Made by a program: the position numbers and the translations under genes. A DNA stretch of 15,094 nucleotides from Planctomycetota bacterium. GTDB lineage: Bacteria; Planctomycetota; PUPC01; JACPCR01. The notes beneath the pieces are model-generated. The model was not told where the DNA came from. It searched no databases and saw only the letters and a program-made list of their open reading frames with translations. This document shows positions 1 through 7,976 of the stretch, in pieces; position 1 is the first letter of the stretch, and every line of letters begins with the position of its first letter. The stretch is taken from positions 1 to 15,094 of the forward strand of contig JASLXP010001210.1 in NCBI GenBank assembly GCA_030740295.1, given 5' to 3'.

Positions 1-297
1 GTTCCGTCGGATGCTGAGCGGAAGAACTTCGACGCGGGAAGTGATTTCAGGGGTGGCCCCAAGCGCCGGTTTCCCAGTCTCTCCATTGCCCATGGCCTCA
101 ACGGCAACCAGCGCGTCCATGGACCAGTTGCCCCCGTGCACCATGACGATCTCGCCAGGCCGAACAGGAGTAGAAAACCAGACCACTGCCGGCGGCGCAG
201 TTTCGCCGTCAGGCACCGGAAGCTGCGGCGCCTCAGCATGAAGAGCCGACAGCCAGAGCAATGCCGAATTAGCAACGAATCGGAAGATCTTATTCAT
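1..297 (-). CDS. Secreted protein of unknown function, N-terminal part (runs off left edge)
   Basis: An open frame of 99 codons with no stop reads leftwards from an ATG at 297 to the edge of the window. The protein starts MNKIFRF and has a hydrophobic stretch (residues about 8-20) ending in the Ala-rich sequence LHAEA, a plausible signal peptidase I site. The mature part begins PQLPVPDGE and continues with VVWFSTPVRPGE and VHGGNWS, which look like the first strands of a beta-rich extracellular domain. I do not recognise the family; a secreted glycan-active or beta-helix protein is possible but unproven. It is transcribed divergently from the membrane protein at 447, across a 149-bp gap holding a candidate promoter for this gene at 386-414. 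No strong Shine-Dalgarno is visible. The start is chosen because it is the first in-frame Met and yields a signal peptide. Confidence 0.72.
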   Translation of the reverse strand, partial: MNKIFRFVANSALLWLSALHAEAPQLPVPDGETAPPAVVWFSTPVRPGEIVMVHGGNWSMDALVAVEAMGNGETGKPALGATPEITSRVEVLPLSIRRN

Positions 298-385
298 AAA
301 TGGTCCGTCCAAGGTAAGCTACCGCAGGATATGGAACGTTGAAGGAGTTGATTCAGCGAAAGGGCAATTCGTCCCGATGGCAGCG

Positions 386-414
386 ATTAACGTTACGGAC
401 GGGAAAGTTTTCAA
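386..414 (-). promoter_or_regulatory. Candidate sigma70-type promoter for the leftward secreted-protein gene
   Basis: On the minus strand TTGAAA (409-414) is followed after 17 bases by GTTAAT (386-391). Each box differs from consensus at one or two positions. Transcription would begin near 379 and leave an 80-base leader. The match is by eye only. Confidence 0.3.
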
Positions 415-446
415 ACTGACAATGAACTTGCTCCCCCATCGCGCTA

Positions 447-2375
447 ATGACGACCAACAGACCACGTGAACATCCCGCTCTCAGCGACGCCAACTCACGA
501 GTCCGGACCCGCGGTGTCGTCGTTGGGCTGATTCTATCGGCCAGCCTCTGCTTTTTCTCCGCCCACAGTAATATCGTTTACGGGCATTACACCGGCTTCA
601 CCGATCACTTCACCACTATCGGTGTCATCTTCGTTCTCCTCTTCCTGCCATTCCTGGCTGCGCTGGCCCGCAGGCTGAATCTGCAATTCCTCAACGCGGC
701 CGACTTCGTCGTCATTTACGCCATGATGATGGTTGCCACCGTGCTTCCGACCATGGGATTCGGGGCTTACGTACTGCCACTCACCGCGGGGCTGGCATAC
801 TATGCGAACCTGGAGAACCGGTGGCAGGAACTGATCCTGGATCGTTTGCCTGACTGGCTGTTTCCCACTGGCGACCATGCAGTCACCGCGCTGTTCGAAG
901 GGATTCGCCCCGACCAGCCAATTCCATGGTCAGCCTGGACGGTACCCCTTGCGGCCTGGGGGATGTTCATGCTGGCATTCTTCTTCGTGAGCCTCGCCAT
1001 CCTGGTCTTCGTTCGGCGCCAGTGGGTTGAACATGAACGTCTTACTTTTCCTCTGGCGGCGGTTCCACTCGAACTGGCTGCAGGATGCGACGGACGAAGT
1101 GTTTTACTTCGGAGCCCGGTCCTCTGGGCTGGCGCAGGTCTGTCTTTCCTGATCCCGTTCGTCGATACGGCACGAGTTGCCTTTGACTGGACAGACACCA
1201 TTCCAAGTCTGTCCATCCCGTCGCAGGTGTTGGTGTTCAATGCGGGCCCGGCGAGCTTCCGGATCATGTTCGGCGTTGACCTGCTCATGGTAGGACTGAG
1301 CTTTCTGGTTTCTCTTGAAGTCCTCCTCAGCGTCTGGTTTTTCTATCTGCTGACCTCTTTTGAAGGTGTGCTTCTGAAGTGGTTTCTTCCTGCTGCCGGT
1401 GGGGTCCCGCATGCCGCAGGTGGTCTTTACCTCGGTTCTCAGCAGACCGGGGCTCTGTTCGCTATCGTTGCGGCTTCGCTTTTTGCAGGCAGAAGATCCC
1501 TCTTCGCATCTATTCGGGAGTCAGCAAAAAATCCCAGCGAAGAAGTCATGTCGATCCGAGCCGCCTTTGTCCTGGGCCTGCTCGGCTTTGCGTTCCTGGT
1601 CGGGTTCATGTGGCTCGCAGGGCTCGGACTCGGGTGGGCCATCCTGTTTGTCATCCTCGGGCTGGGACTCATGCTCGGGACAGCCCGCGTCCTCGCGCAG
1701 ACCGGTATGGGGCGAATAAGAGCCCCGCACGCGGCCGGGCCGCTCATGGCCACAACGTTCGGCACTGAAGCTATCGGCACCGGAGCCATGCCCGCCCTGG
1801 GAACCGGTTTCTGCTGGGCTGGGGACATCCAGCTCTTCCTGATGGGCACTTGCCTGCACGCGCTCAAGGTCGTCGGGGATTATCTGCGGAACAAGCGCGG
1901 TCTTTTACTTGCCATGACCCTGGCGCTGATCGTCTCTACGGTTGTTACATTTGTGACTTACATTGGGATCGGCTCTCGCGTGGGCCTCGTAAACGGATAC
2001 GGTTGGTACTTCATCAATTCGCCGAAGTACCATTGGAACTGGGTGGCCTCAGTCATCGAGAATCCGGTTTCAGCTTCCTGGACATCCATGGGATTCTTTG
2101 GTGCAGGCACGGTGGCCGCCTGGGTGCTGGTCGCTTTGTCCTTTCGTATTCCCGGTTGGCCGCTGCACCCCGTCGGTCTTGCCATCTGTCAGATCAATAC
2201 CGTGTGGTACGACTGGTTCAGCATCTTTCTGGCGTGGATCATCAAGGCATGTCTCCTCAGGTACGGAGGCGGCACGGCCTATCGCAAAGCCCGGCCATTC
2301 TTTATCGGCCTCATCCTCGGCTCGTGCATGGGCATCGGGCTCAAAGCAGTCTGGTTGTCATTAATGAAGGGATAA
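447..2375 (+). CDS. DUF6785/DUF6784-type multi-pass membrane protein, OPT-transporter-like
   Basis: A 642-residue integral membrane protein. Hydrophobic segments lie near residues 23-42, 56-75, 84-103, 163-189, 225-239, 276-302, 333-347, 371-412 (probably two), 486-509, 547-566, 586-602 and 616-636, giving about 12-13 helices. Overall layout and the block around residues 195-211 (EHERLTFPLAAVPLELA) resemble the large PVC-group families named DUF6785/DUF6784; that Glu-Arg-Leu-x-Phe-Pro motif also recalls oligopeptide (OPT) transporters. A second conserved-looking block is QTGMGRIRAPHAAGP (418-432). Family assignment is from memory of such proteins and the substrate is unknown. It precedes a sulfatase by 299 bp, so uptake of a sulfated sugar or small organic sulfate is a reasonable inference, not a demonstrated function. 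The start ATG has no clear Shine-Dalgarno. The protein looks intact. Confidence 0.82.
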   Translation: MTTNRPREHPALSDANSRVRTRGVVVGLILSASLCFFSAHSNIVYGHYTGFTDHFTTIGVIFVLLFLPFLAALARRLNLQFLNAADFVVIYAMMMVATVLPTMGFGAYVLPLTAGLAYYANLENRWQELILDRLPDWLFPTGDHAVTALFEGIRPDQPIPWSAWTVPLAAWGMFMLAFFFVSLAILVFVRRQWVEHERLTFPLAAVPLELAAGCDGRSVLLRSPVLWAGAGLSFLIPFVDTARVAFDWTDTIPSLSIPSQVLVFNAGPASFRIMFGVDLLMVGLSFLVSLEVLLSVWFFYLLTSFEGVLLKWFLPAAGGVPHAAGGLYLGSQQTGALFAIVAASLFAGRRSLFASIRESAKNPSEEVMSIRAAFVLGLLGFAFLVGFMWLAGLGLGWAILFVILGLGLMLGTARVLAQTGMGRIRAPHAAGPLMATTFGTEAIGTGAMPALGTGFCWAGDIQLFLMGTCLHALKVVGDYLRNKRGLLLAMTLALIVSTVVTFVTYIGIGSRVGLVNGYGWYFINSPKYHWNWVASVIENPVSASWTSMGFFGAGTVAAWVLVALSFRIPGWPLHPVGLAICQINTVWYDWFSIFLAWIIKACLLRYGGGTAYRKARPFFIGLILGSCMGIGLKAVWLSLMKG

Positions 2376-2674
2376 CCCTGTCGCGGCTAGCCCGGCTGAA
2401 GCCGTATGGCAGATTGAAGGTGACTTGGCGATTCACTCCCTTTAATCTTGCCTGTAATCACCACCTTTCTGCTTCGCTTTCTGTATTTCTTTTTGTCTTG
2501 AACTTTCTGAGCAGTATCGAAACGCAGCAGGCAAGGCAATCCTGGAACGAAGTCAGATCACAAGTGAAGATAAAAAGCAGAAGATTTAAAGAAGAGACAA
2601 GAAGCAAGATAAAAAGTAAGAGTGTGACCACCTACCCAAAGACTTGGGCCTAGGTTCACCTTTGAGGATCGGAG
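2376..2674. other. Intergenic gap with pyrimidine-rich then purine-rich tracts
   Basis: No gene is supported in this 299-bp gap. Around 2463-2505 the plus strand is strongly pyrimidine-rich (runs such as TTTCTGCTTCGCTTTCTG). Around 2560-2625 it is strongly purine-rich, with an exact 11-base direct repeat AAGATAAAAAG at 2567-2577 and 2606-2616. The two tracts are only roughly complementary, so a single clean hairpin is not evident. The sulfatase promoter presumably lies in here, but I could not identify convincing boxes. Confidence 0.5.
2389..2406 (+). repeat. Partial copy of the CCCGGCTAAAGCCGTTACTCC repeat family
   Basis: The stretch AGCCCGGCTGAAGCCGTA, 13 bases after the membrane-protein stop codon, closely matches the first half of the repeat found three times between 10866 and 11095 (there AGCCCGGCTAAAGCCGTT, reading the 11022-11045 copy on the minus strand). 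It may be a dispersed repeat or a shared 3'-end signal. Confidence 0.4.
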
Positions 2675-4183
2675 GTGATGACTTCGACCGTGACACAACC
2701 CACGACGCACATCTGGACGAATGTTCAAGAAGGCTTTCCGAAATCTCTATTGAAAATTCCAATGGACAGAACCACCAAGCCTAATGTCCTTTTTCTCTTT
2801 GCCGATCAAATGCATGCTTTCGCCATGGGCTGCATGGGGAATCATGATATTGATACTCCTTACCTGGATCAGCTTGCCGGGCAGGGCACACTTTTCAGGA
2901 ACTGTTACACAGCCAATCCGGTCTGCTGTCCCTATCGTGCCACACTTTTTAATGGGAGGTATTCCTGCCAGACCGGAATGATCGGATTGAACAATCTTCC
3001 GAATCCACCCGGGGAAAGGTGTTTTCCGGAGATACTCAACGAAAGCGGCTATCGAACCAGCTACGTTGGCAAATGGCATATTGGAGATGGCGGGAATCAG
3101 TGGGTGCCTCCCAAATACCGGTGCGGGTTCACGGACTTTAGTGGATACCAGTGTTACAACGATTTCTTCAGTGACATCTGTTTTTTCGATGAGGAAGGAA
3201 GAAAGGACGAGCGGCTCAATCACCGTACCGAAGCCACCACCGACGTGGCTATCGAACGTCTTGAGAAGATCAAAGACGAGCCATTCTGTATGTCCGTCTC
3301 CTATCAGAACCCCCACTATCCGGTTCAGCCCAGTGAACGGTTTGCTGAAATGTATTGGGACCGAGATCTGACCATGCGGCCAAATTTTCAGGAGAGAGAA
3401 GGGGCCTTCCTTGCTGCGGGGCGAGCCGGGACGAGGGAGGACGACCCGGATTATCTGCGGCGAGGAGAGGACACCGTTTCGTACATCAAAATGTACTATG
3501 CCATGGTCACCCAACTGGACGAACAGATAGGAAGACTTATGGCAATACTGGATGAATGGGGCCTCACCGAAAACACCATGGTCGTCTTTACTTCCGACCA
3601 TGGTGACATGCAGGGAAGCCATGGTCTGTTCAACAAGCACGTCCATTACGAAGAGTCCACCCGTTGTCCGCTGATCGTCCGATTACCGGGCACGTCAGGC
3701 CATGTGGTGGATCATCCGGTAGGGACGACGGATTTTCTGCCCAGCATCCTGGACTTTACGGGCTGCCCGCCTTCAGATATGGCAGAGGGGAGGAGCTTTA
3801 TGGAGCTGGCTTCGGGAAGTACTGTGGCTCATAAGGAGGCCGTGTTCGTCGAGAACTCCAGACACTACTTCATGGTCAGGAGAGGTCCCCACAAGATGGT
3901 GGTTTCCCAGGCGGATTACAGTCCCATGCATCTTTACGACCTCGAAGCCGATCCTTACGAAATGACTGATTTGGTGAATTCCCCGGAGAATACAGCCGTG
4001 CAGAACAGTCTCGTAGATTGCATCCGACGGTGGCATCGGGATGTGATGAGTCGAGCCAACCCCAAACGCTGGAATCCAGAAGATGTGAAACACTGGGGTC
4101 TACTGAAGGCGACCCCACCACCACCCGAGCACTACGGGGATCCAGAGTTCATATCGGAGTGGTGCTTGCGGCTCCGATCATGA
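2675..4183 (+). CDS. Sulfatase of the arylsulfatase/alkaline-phosphatase superfamily (Cys-type)
   Basis: A 502-residue sulfatase with a single formylglycine-dependent domain. The signature C-x-P-x-R is at residues 84-88 (CCPYR) and continues ATLFNGRY; Cys84 would become formylglycine. Asp44-Gln45 in LFADQM takes the place of the usual N-terminal metal-binding Asp pair, and TSDHGDM (Asp308, His309) is the C-terminal metal site. Tyr87 and Asn93 replace the more usual Ser and Thr. The C-terminus LYDLEADPYEMTDL is typical of the family. There is no signal peptide, so the enzyme looks cytoplasmic and would desulfate an imported substrate. The specific substrate cannot be read from sequence. The GTG at 2675 is taken as start because GAGG sits 7 bases upstream (2664-2667). 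The next Met codons, 2678 and 2762, are alternatives; the conserved domain begins only at residue 35, so 2762 is credible. Maturation would need a sulfatase-maturating enzyme encoded elsewhere. Confidence 0.93.
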   Translation: MMTSTVTQPTTHIWTNVQEGFPKSLLKIPMDRTTKPNVLFLFADQMHAFAMGCMGNHDIDTPYLDQLAGQGTLFRNCYTANPVCCPYRATLFNGRYSCQTGMIGLNNLPNPPGERCFPEILNESGYRTSYVGKWHIGDGGNQWVPPKYRCGFTDFSGYQCYNDFFSDICFFDEEGRKDERLNHRTEATTDVAIERLEKIKDEPFCMSVSYQNPHYPVQPSERFAEMYWDRDLTMRPNFQEREGAFLAAGRAGTREDDPDYLRRGEDTVSYIKMYYAMVTQLDEQIGRLMAILDEWGLTENTMVVFTSDHGDMQGSHGLFNKHVHYEESTRCPLIVRLPGTSGHVVDHPVGTTDFLPSILDFTGCPPSDMAEGRSFMELASGSTVAHKEAVFVENSRHYFMVRRGPHKMVVSQADYSPMHLYDLEADPYEMTDLVNSPENTAVQNSLVDCIRRWHRDVMSRANPKRWNPEDVKHWGLLKATPPPPEHYGDPEFISEWCLRLRS

Positions 4184-4299
4184 TGAGTGGTCATTGGTGT
4201 CGAGGTCTGGAGGCCTCGGGCTGTGAGAAGGAAGAGAGAATTCTGATCTACACTGTTTAACGTTGAAGTTTGGTCTCTTTTGACAAGAAATTGAATGAA

Positions 4300-4394
4300 G
4301 AATGACGATTTTTGATTTTCGATTTTCGAAGTCAGAAATGTGCTGCTTAAACGAATGCTTGACTTCAGAAATCAAAACTCAGCAATCATCATTC
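4300..4394. repeat. Long imperfect inverted repeat (34-base arms)
   Basis: The arm at 4300-4333 (starts GAATGACGATT, ends CGAAGTC) is complementary to 4361-4394 at 27 of 34 positions, with a 27-base spacer. The left arm also contains a short internal tandem of GATTTTC. It could fold as a long RNA hairpin downstream of the sulfatase mRNA or be the remnant of a small palindromic mobile element. Confidence 0.55.
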
Positions 4395-4535
4395 TCTATT
4401 CGGATTTCTGAAATGGAGTCACGAGAATCAGTAGTTCTTTTTGAATAAACGCCTCGCCGCAATCTGCCATAAATGCAGAGCCTGACTCCATGACTTCTCC
4501 GCACCATGCGAAGATGTTGGAGTGCTTCCTGGGGG

Positions 4536-4597
4536 CGCTGGCGTCTCGCCGGCATAGCGACCTACGGTCGCTTCCGAAAGCCAGCGGGACGCTGGCG
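4536..4597. repeat. REP-like GC palindrome, copy 1 (GTCTCG arm / GTCCCG arm)
   Basis: The arm at 4536-4553 (CGCTGGCGTCTCGCCGGC) pairs with 4580-4597 (GCCAGCGGGACGCTGGCG) at 14 of 18 positions. Between them lies a perfect small hairpin, AGCGACC (4556-4562) with GGTCGCT (4566-4572) around TAC. One arm carries GTCTCG and the other reads GTCCCG on the opposite strand; the element at 9171-9219 has the same asymmetric pair in inverse orientation. Confidence 0.6.
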
Positions 4598-4722
4598 TGT
4601 CCAGGTTCGGCCGCGAGGCAGCCTTAGGAGGAAACGGCCCTTTTGCCAAATCCTGGGTCGTGGTAGAAACTGCCCTGGCTGAGATTCAACCTTGTCAGAT
4701 CAGAAGCTGGAGTTGAAGAAAA

Positions 4723-5760
4723 ATGAATCAGATTACTGTCGCGGTCATTGGATGTGGTGCCCAGGGAAGAGTGCACCTCAGTTGCGTGCAGGCCTGCGAA
4801 GCGGCCCGGCTGGTCGCAGTCTGTGATACCAATCCGGAACGCGCCGAGGAATCCCGGAAAGAGTTTGGTGCCGAACGCGCTTATACCGATTTCAGCCAGG
4901 TCATCGAGAATGAAAACGTCGACCTGATCACCCTTGCCGTGCCGGTCAAATTCCACGCGGACCAGGCTGTCGATGCTTTTGAGGCGGGGGCAAACGTGCT
5001 TTGCGAGAAACCGCTGGCGATGAATGCTGCCGAAGCGGAAGCGATCTTCAATGCAGCTAAGAACGCGGGCAGGAAGCTCGGCATGGGGCTGCAATCCCGC
5101 CACAGAAAGGAAGGCGAATACCTGAAGAAGTTCATCGTCGAGGGCAATCTCGGCCGCATTTTTCACACTCGCATCTACTGCGGCCATAGCATGAACATCC
5201 CAGGTCACGGGGACCTGCACAAGCAGGGGCTGTCGGGCGGCGGAGTGCTCTTCGCTACGACAGTCCATCCTCTGGACATGGCGATGTGGCTCATCGGTAA
5301 CCCGGACCCTGCCCGCGTGACGGCACACAATTTTGGCCGCGTGCATCACATGAAGGAGCCCGCCATTACCTGGCAGGGCGACTTGGAGGAATGTGACGTG
5401 GAAGACTTCTGCGCCGGATTCGTCCACTTCGCCGACGGCTCCACTCTCGACTTCTACAGCGACTGGCTATCCCATGGCATGACCGCCCCGCAGATCGAAA
5501 TTCACGGCGAGTACGGAAAAGCATCCTTCAGTCCATTCCGAATCACTCTCGACGATGGGAAAGGCTTCAAGGAAGTTACGCCCGACCTTGAACAAAGCGG
5601 AGGCTTCCAGGAAGTCGTCTCCGATTTCGTCCGATGCATCCAGGAGGACGAGGTGCCCCGATTCCGCTTCTCAGAGATGCGAAACGTTCAGCGGATCATG
5701 GACGCGGCGTATGAATCAGTGAATGAGGGCCGGGAGGCCGTGCTGACGAGTGATGCGTGA
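4723..5760 (+). CDS. Gfo/Idh/MocA family oxidoreductase (sugar or inositol dehydrogenase type)
   Basis: A 345-residue NAD(P)-dependent dehydrogenase of usual length. The Rossmann nucleotide-binding motif is at the N-terminus (VIGCGAQGRVH, residues 8-18, glycines 10, 12 and 15). The family hallmark EKP is at 95-97 with Lys96 as expected catalytic lysine. The substrate-site motif appears as HPLD with His182 and Asp185, followed by MAMWLIG. The second half is the alpha/beta substrate-binding domain (about 125-340). No signal peptide is present, so it acts in the cytoplasm, unlike secreted Tat-type relatives. Substrate specificity cannot be assigned; context next to a sulfatase suggests oxidation of a desulfated sugar or cyclitol. 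ATG at 4723 has GGAG 10 bases upstream (4709-4712) and GAAG closer in. The gene converges on the sialidase/subtilase gene with only 58 bp between stops. Confidence 0.93.
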   Translation: MNQITVAVIGCGAQGRVHLSCVQACEAARLVAVCDTNPERAEESRKEFGAERAYTDFSQVIENENVDLITLAVPVKFHADQAVDAFEAGANVLCEKPLAMNAAEAEAIFNAAKNAGRKLGMGLQSRHRKEGEYLKKFIVEGNLGRIFHTRIYCGHSMNIPGHGDLHKQGLSGGGVLFATTVHPLDMAMWLIGNPDPARVTAHNFGRVHHMKEPAITWQGDLEECDVEDFCAGFVHFADGSTLDFYSDWLSHGMTAPQIEIHGEYGKASFSPFRITLDDGKGFKEVTPDLEQSGGFQEVVSDFVRCIQEDEVPRFRFSEMRNVQRIMDAAYESVNEGREAVLTSDA

Positions 5761-5818
5761 GAGCTGATTCGTGATTCGGAACGACTGGTCAGAAAGATAT
5801 CAGGCACATGGCAGTCGC

Positions 5819-7789
5819 TCAGCTATACACCCAATCGATCGCTGCCAGGAGGTCCAATCGTCTGAAGTCCAGACCAGTTTCATGATCGTGGACTTTTATG
5901 CCGGTCTTTCGAAACAGGGCCATCAAGGCATCGGGCAAATTGTCTGACTCGTTACGCCAATCGTAGCCGCTGCGCTCGATCGCCTCTCTAAGAACCATGG
6001 CGGATCCAACAATCTGGGCATTCGAAGAAGAGGTGGCGTTGGCCGGTACCAGGATGTCCGTATTGTTGAAGCGGTCCAAATGGGGAACATCCTCATCTGC
6101 CTTGGTTGCTCCGATGGCAAAACAGTACGGCTGGCAGGCAGGCCAGGAGATCCCTTTCGTAAAGCCGTTGTTTGCACAAGGCGCGCTCACCCAGATACCG
6201 AGCCTGCGCAGCTCTTCGAGTTTTTCATCGATGGCAGTTGGGAGGGGTTCAGCGTGCTCCTGATCATCGACCGGGGAAAGATTGACGGCCGTTATGTTGT
6301 ACTGCGCGTGATGGTCGATGATCCATTGAAGGCCGCGAGCCATGGTTTCTGATTCGTCCTCCCGAAGATGCACGACTGAGATTCCGCGGATGTGTATCAC
6401 CGAGTTGTTGAACGCAACGCCCGACCTGCCGCCGTGGTGGAGGGAGGATGGAAAGCCGACGGAAGTTCCATGGTAGCCGGGTGGTACCGGGCTTGGGTCC
6501 TCGTTCTCATCGATGCTGTTGTATCCGGCCACAACCTTGGGTTCTCCCCATGGGAGCGACACCTGCCATTCAGGTACAGAAAGATCGCAGCCATCGTCAA
6601 GTATCGCTAGACATTGACCCTTGCCCCAACTGAGTTCGCCGGCGTATTTTCGCCAGGCTTCAGTCACCCGCATCTGGCGAAATGAAATGGGATCGTTGGG
6701 CAGTCCGGGCAGGGATTCCGATGCAACGGACGAATGCTTCCGAGGAGCGCGGCGAACATCCTGTTGATAGAACCACGATATTGGAAGCCGCCGGTACACG
6801 AGGTCGAACATGCTGCCCGTTCGAGGATGCGGGGTGTTTTCATAGTACGTCATGTGAGCGTAGCCGTTCATGAACGCCAGGCTTGGGAAAGCGTGAGTGC
6901 GTTCGGCCGGCCAACCCTCTTGCGCTTCCAGAAGCCGAAAGTTCGACCAGGTCTGGCCGTTGTCCCTGCTGATGGCCGAGGTGAGATTGGTGCGGCTGGC
7001 GTGATTGTTCCACAAAAGCAGCAGATCAGGAGATTCAGGGATTCCGCGGACGATGAACGTGGCAGGACATGGCGATGGCCCCGTCGTGCTGACCAGAGCC
7101 CAGGTATCCCCTTCGTCGTTGCTGTGAGCGATATGCATGCTCTCCGTCGAATTCAGAACAAACATGGCAACGGTGCCGTCATCCAGTTCTGCAGCCATGG
7201 GATACCCGTAAGTCACGCCGTCATCCGCCCGGATTTCACCGGAGCTCTTGCGCCAGGTTTGCCCGTTGTCATCCGTCATCCACACTCGGATACTCGTCAT
7301 ATCAGGAGCTGTAAGCACGGGGAGCAGGATGCGTCCACTGCTCAGTGGCACGAGCCGATCGTTCGTGGAGAAATAGGGTTGGTTGTCGCCAGTAATGCTT
7401 GTCGGCTCTGACCAGGTTTCGCATTCATCGTCTGACCATGTGATCATTGGATGAAGATTGCCGAATCGTTCGTCCCCCTGAAAGTAACCGTCCCGCTGCT
7501 GGAATTCGTGAAGGATGCGGCCGGAAGACAATTGCAGAAAAGAAGGCTCCATGACATTGGCTTTACCCTCGCATTTCCAGATCAGGAATGGCTCGGACCA
7601 CGAGTTGCCTTCGTCGTGGGACCATTTCCCCATGATTCGTATGTCGCCCTCGGTGAAGTTGGCAGATTCACCGCAACTGCAGGCAAGATAGAGCCGTCCG
7701 TCCTCGAACGGAAAGATTGCCGCTTCCACCATCCTGCAGGTTTCGAGAGAGGCCGGACAGACGACCTGGTTGATTTCGCTGGACATCAT
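5819..7789 (-). CDS. Fusion of Asp-box sialidase-like beta-propeller and S8 subtilisin-like domain
   Basis: One uninterrupted 656-residue frame. Residues about 15-345 are a sialidase-type (BNR) propeller with five Asp boxes of the S-x-D-x-G-x-T-W kind: SHDEGNSW (57-64), SDDECETW (119-126), TDDNGQTW (172-179), SNDEGDTW (223-230) and SRDNGQTW (274-281). Residues about 365-656 look like a subtilase: GKGQCLAILDDGCD (389-402) matches the catalytic Asp motif (Asp398); YHGTSVG (439-445) matches the catalytic His motif (His440); SAPCANNG (535-542) matches the oxyanion Asn region; FAIGATKADED (557-567) matches the strand before the active-site serine; and ATSSSNAQIVG (585-595) stands where GTSxAxP is expected, Ser589 being the best nucleophile candidate. 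The Gly and Pro of that motif are lost, so activity is uncertain. There is no signal peptide. The ATG at 7789 is followed at once by a second ATG (7786); neither has a strong Shine-Dalgarno. Role unknown; it may be an intracellular or non-classically exported glycoprotein-active protein, or a binding scaffold. Confidence 0.85.
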   Translation of the reverse strand: MMSSEINQVVCPASLETCRMVEAAIFPFEDGRLYLACSCGESANFTEGDIRIMGKWSHDEGNSWSEPFLIWKCEGKANVMEPSFLQLSSGRILHEFQQRDGYFQGDERFGNLHPMITWSDDECETWSEPTSITGDNQPYFSTNDRLVPLSSGRILLPVLTAPDMTSIRVWMTDDNGQTWRKSSGEIRADDGVTYGYPMAAELDDGTVAMFVLNSTESMHIAHSNDEGDTWALVSTTGPSPCPATFIVRGIPESPDLLLLWNNHASRTNLTSAISRDNGQTWSNFRLLEAQEGWPAERTHAFPSLAFMNGYAHMTYYENTPHPRTGSMFDLVYRRLPISWFYQQDVRRAPRKHSSVASESLPGLPNDPISFRQMRVTEAWRKYAGELSWGKGQCLAILDDGCDLSVPEWQVSLPWGEPKVVAGYNSIDENEDPSPVPPGYHGTSVGFPSSLHHGGRSGVAFNNSVIHIRGISVVHLREDESETMARGLQWIIDHHAQYNITAVNLSPVDDQEHAEPLPTAIDEKLEELRRLGIWVSAPCANNGFTKGISWPACQPYCFAIGATKADEDVPHLDRFNNTDILVPANATSSSNAQIVGSAMVLREAIERSGYDWRNESDNLPDALMALFRKTGIKVHDHETGLDFRRLDLLAAIDWVYS

Positions 7790-7976
7790 TGAATTCAGAG
7801 CTCAAACAGGCTTTGTTTGACGGCAATCGCATCACTTATCATTCCGCATGATTGTACCATCTCTCCCTGCTCAGGGGAATGGCCTGGCAGTTGTGATGAG
7901 CATGCTGAATCATCCACAGCAAAACAGCCAACCTTCAGGCTGAAAACAAGAAAGGCTGATCAGAGATATCTTTCCT

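Larger units (their letters stand above)
4184..4722. other. Repeat-rich 539-bp intergenic region
   Basis: No coding gene is supported here. From left to right it holds a short GC hairpin (4201-4218, arms CGAGGTC/GGCCTCG around TGGA, without a T run), an AT-rich imperfect inverted repeat (4300-4394), and a GC-rich palindromic element (4536-4597). Then comes a leader of about 100 bases before the oxidoreductase. I found no convincing promoter boxes for the downstream gene. The gap argues against tight operon coupling of the sulfatase and the oxidoreductase. Confidence 0.6.

Noticed and set aside
1850..2653. A 267-codon plus-strand frame overlapping the end of the membrane protein and the following gap
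   Set aside because: It is out of frame with a clear multi-pass membrane protein; its tail translates the purine-rich tract into Lys/Ser/Arg low complexity.
2747..3646. A 299-codon open frame antisense to the sulfatase
   Set aside because: The plus-strand frame has a full sulfatase signature; the antisense translation shows no family features and is a codon-bias shadow.
6734..7411. A 225-codon plus-strand frame inside the sialidase/subtilase gene
   Set aside because: The opposite strand encodes five Asp boxes and subtilase motifs; the plus-strand translation has no domain features.
7815..7842. TTGACG ... TATCAT as a promoter in the divergent gap
   Set aside because: The spacing is only about 14 bases and the position is far from the plus-strand start; the pair at 7977-8004 is better.
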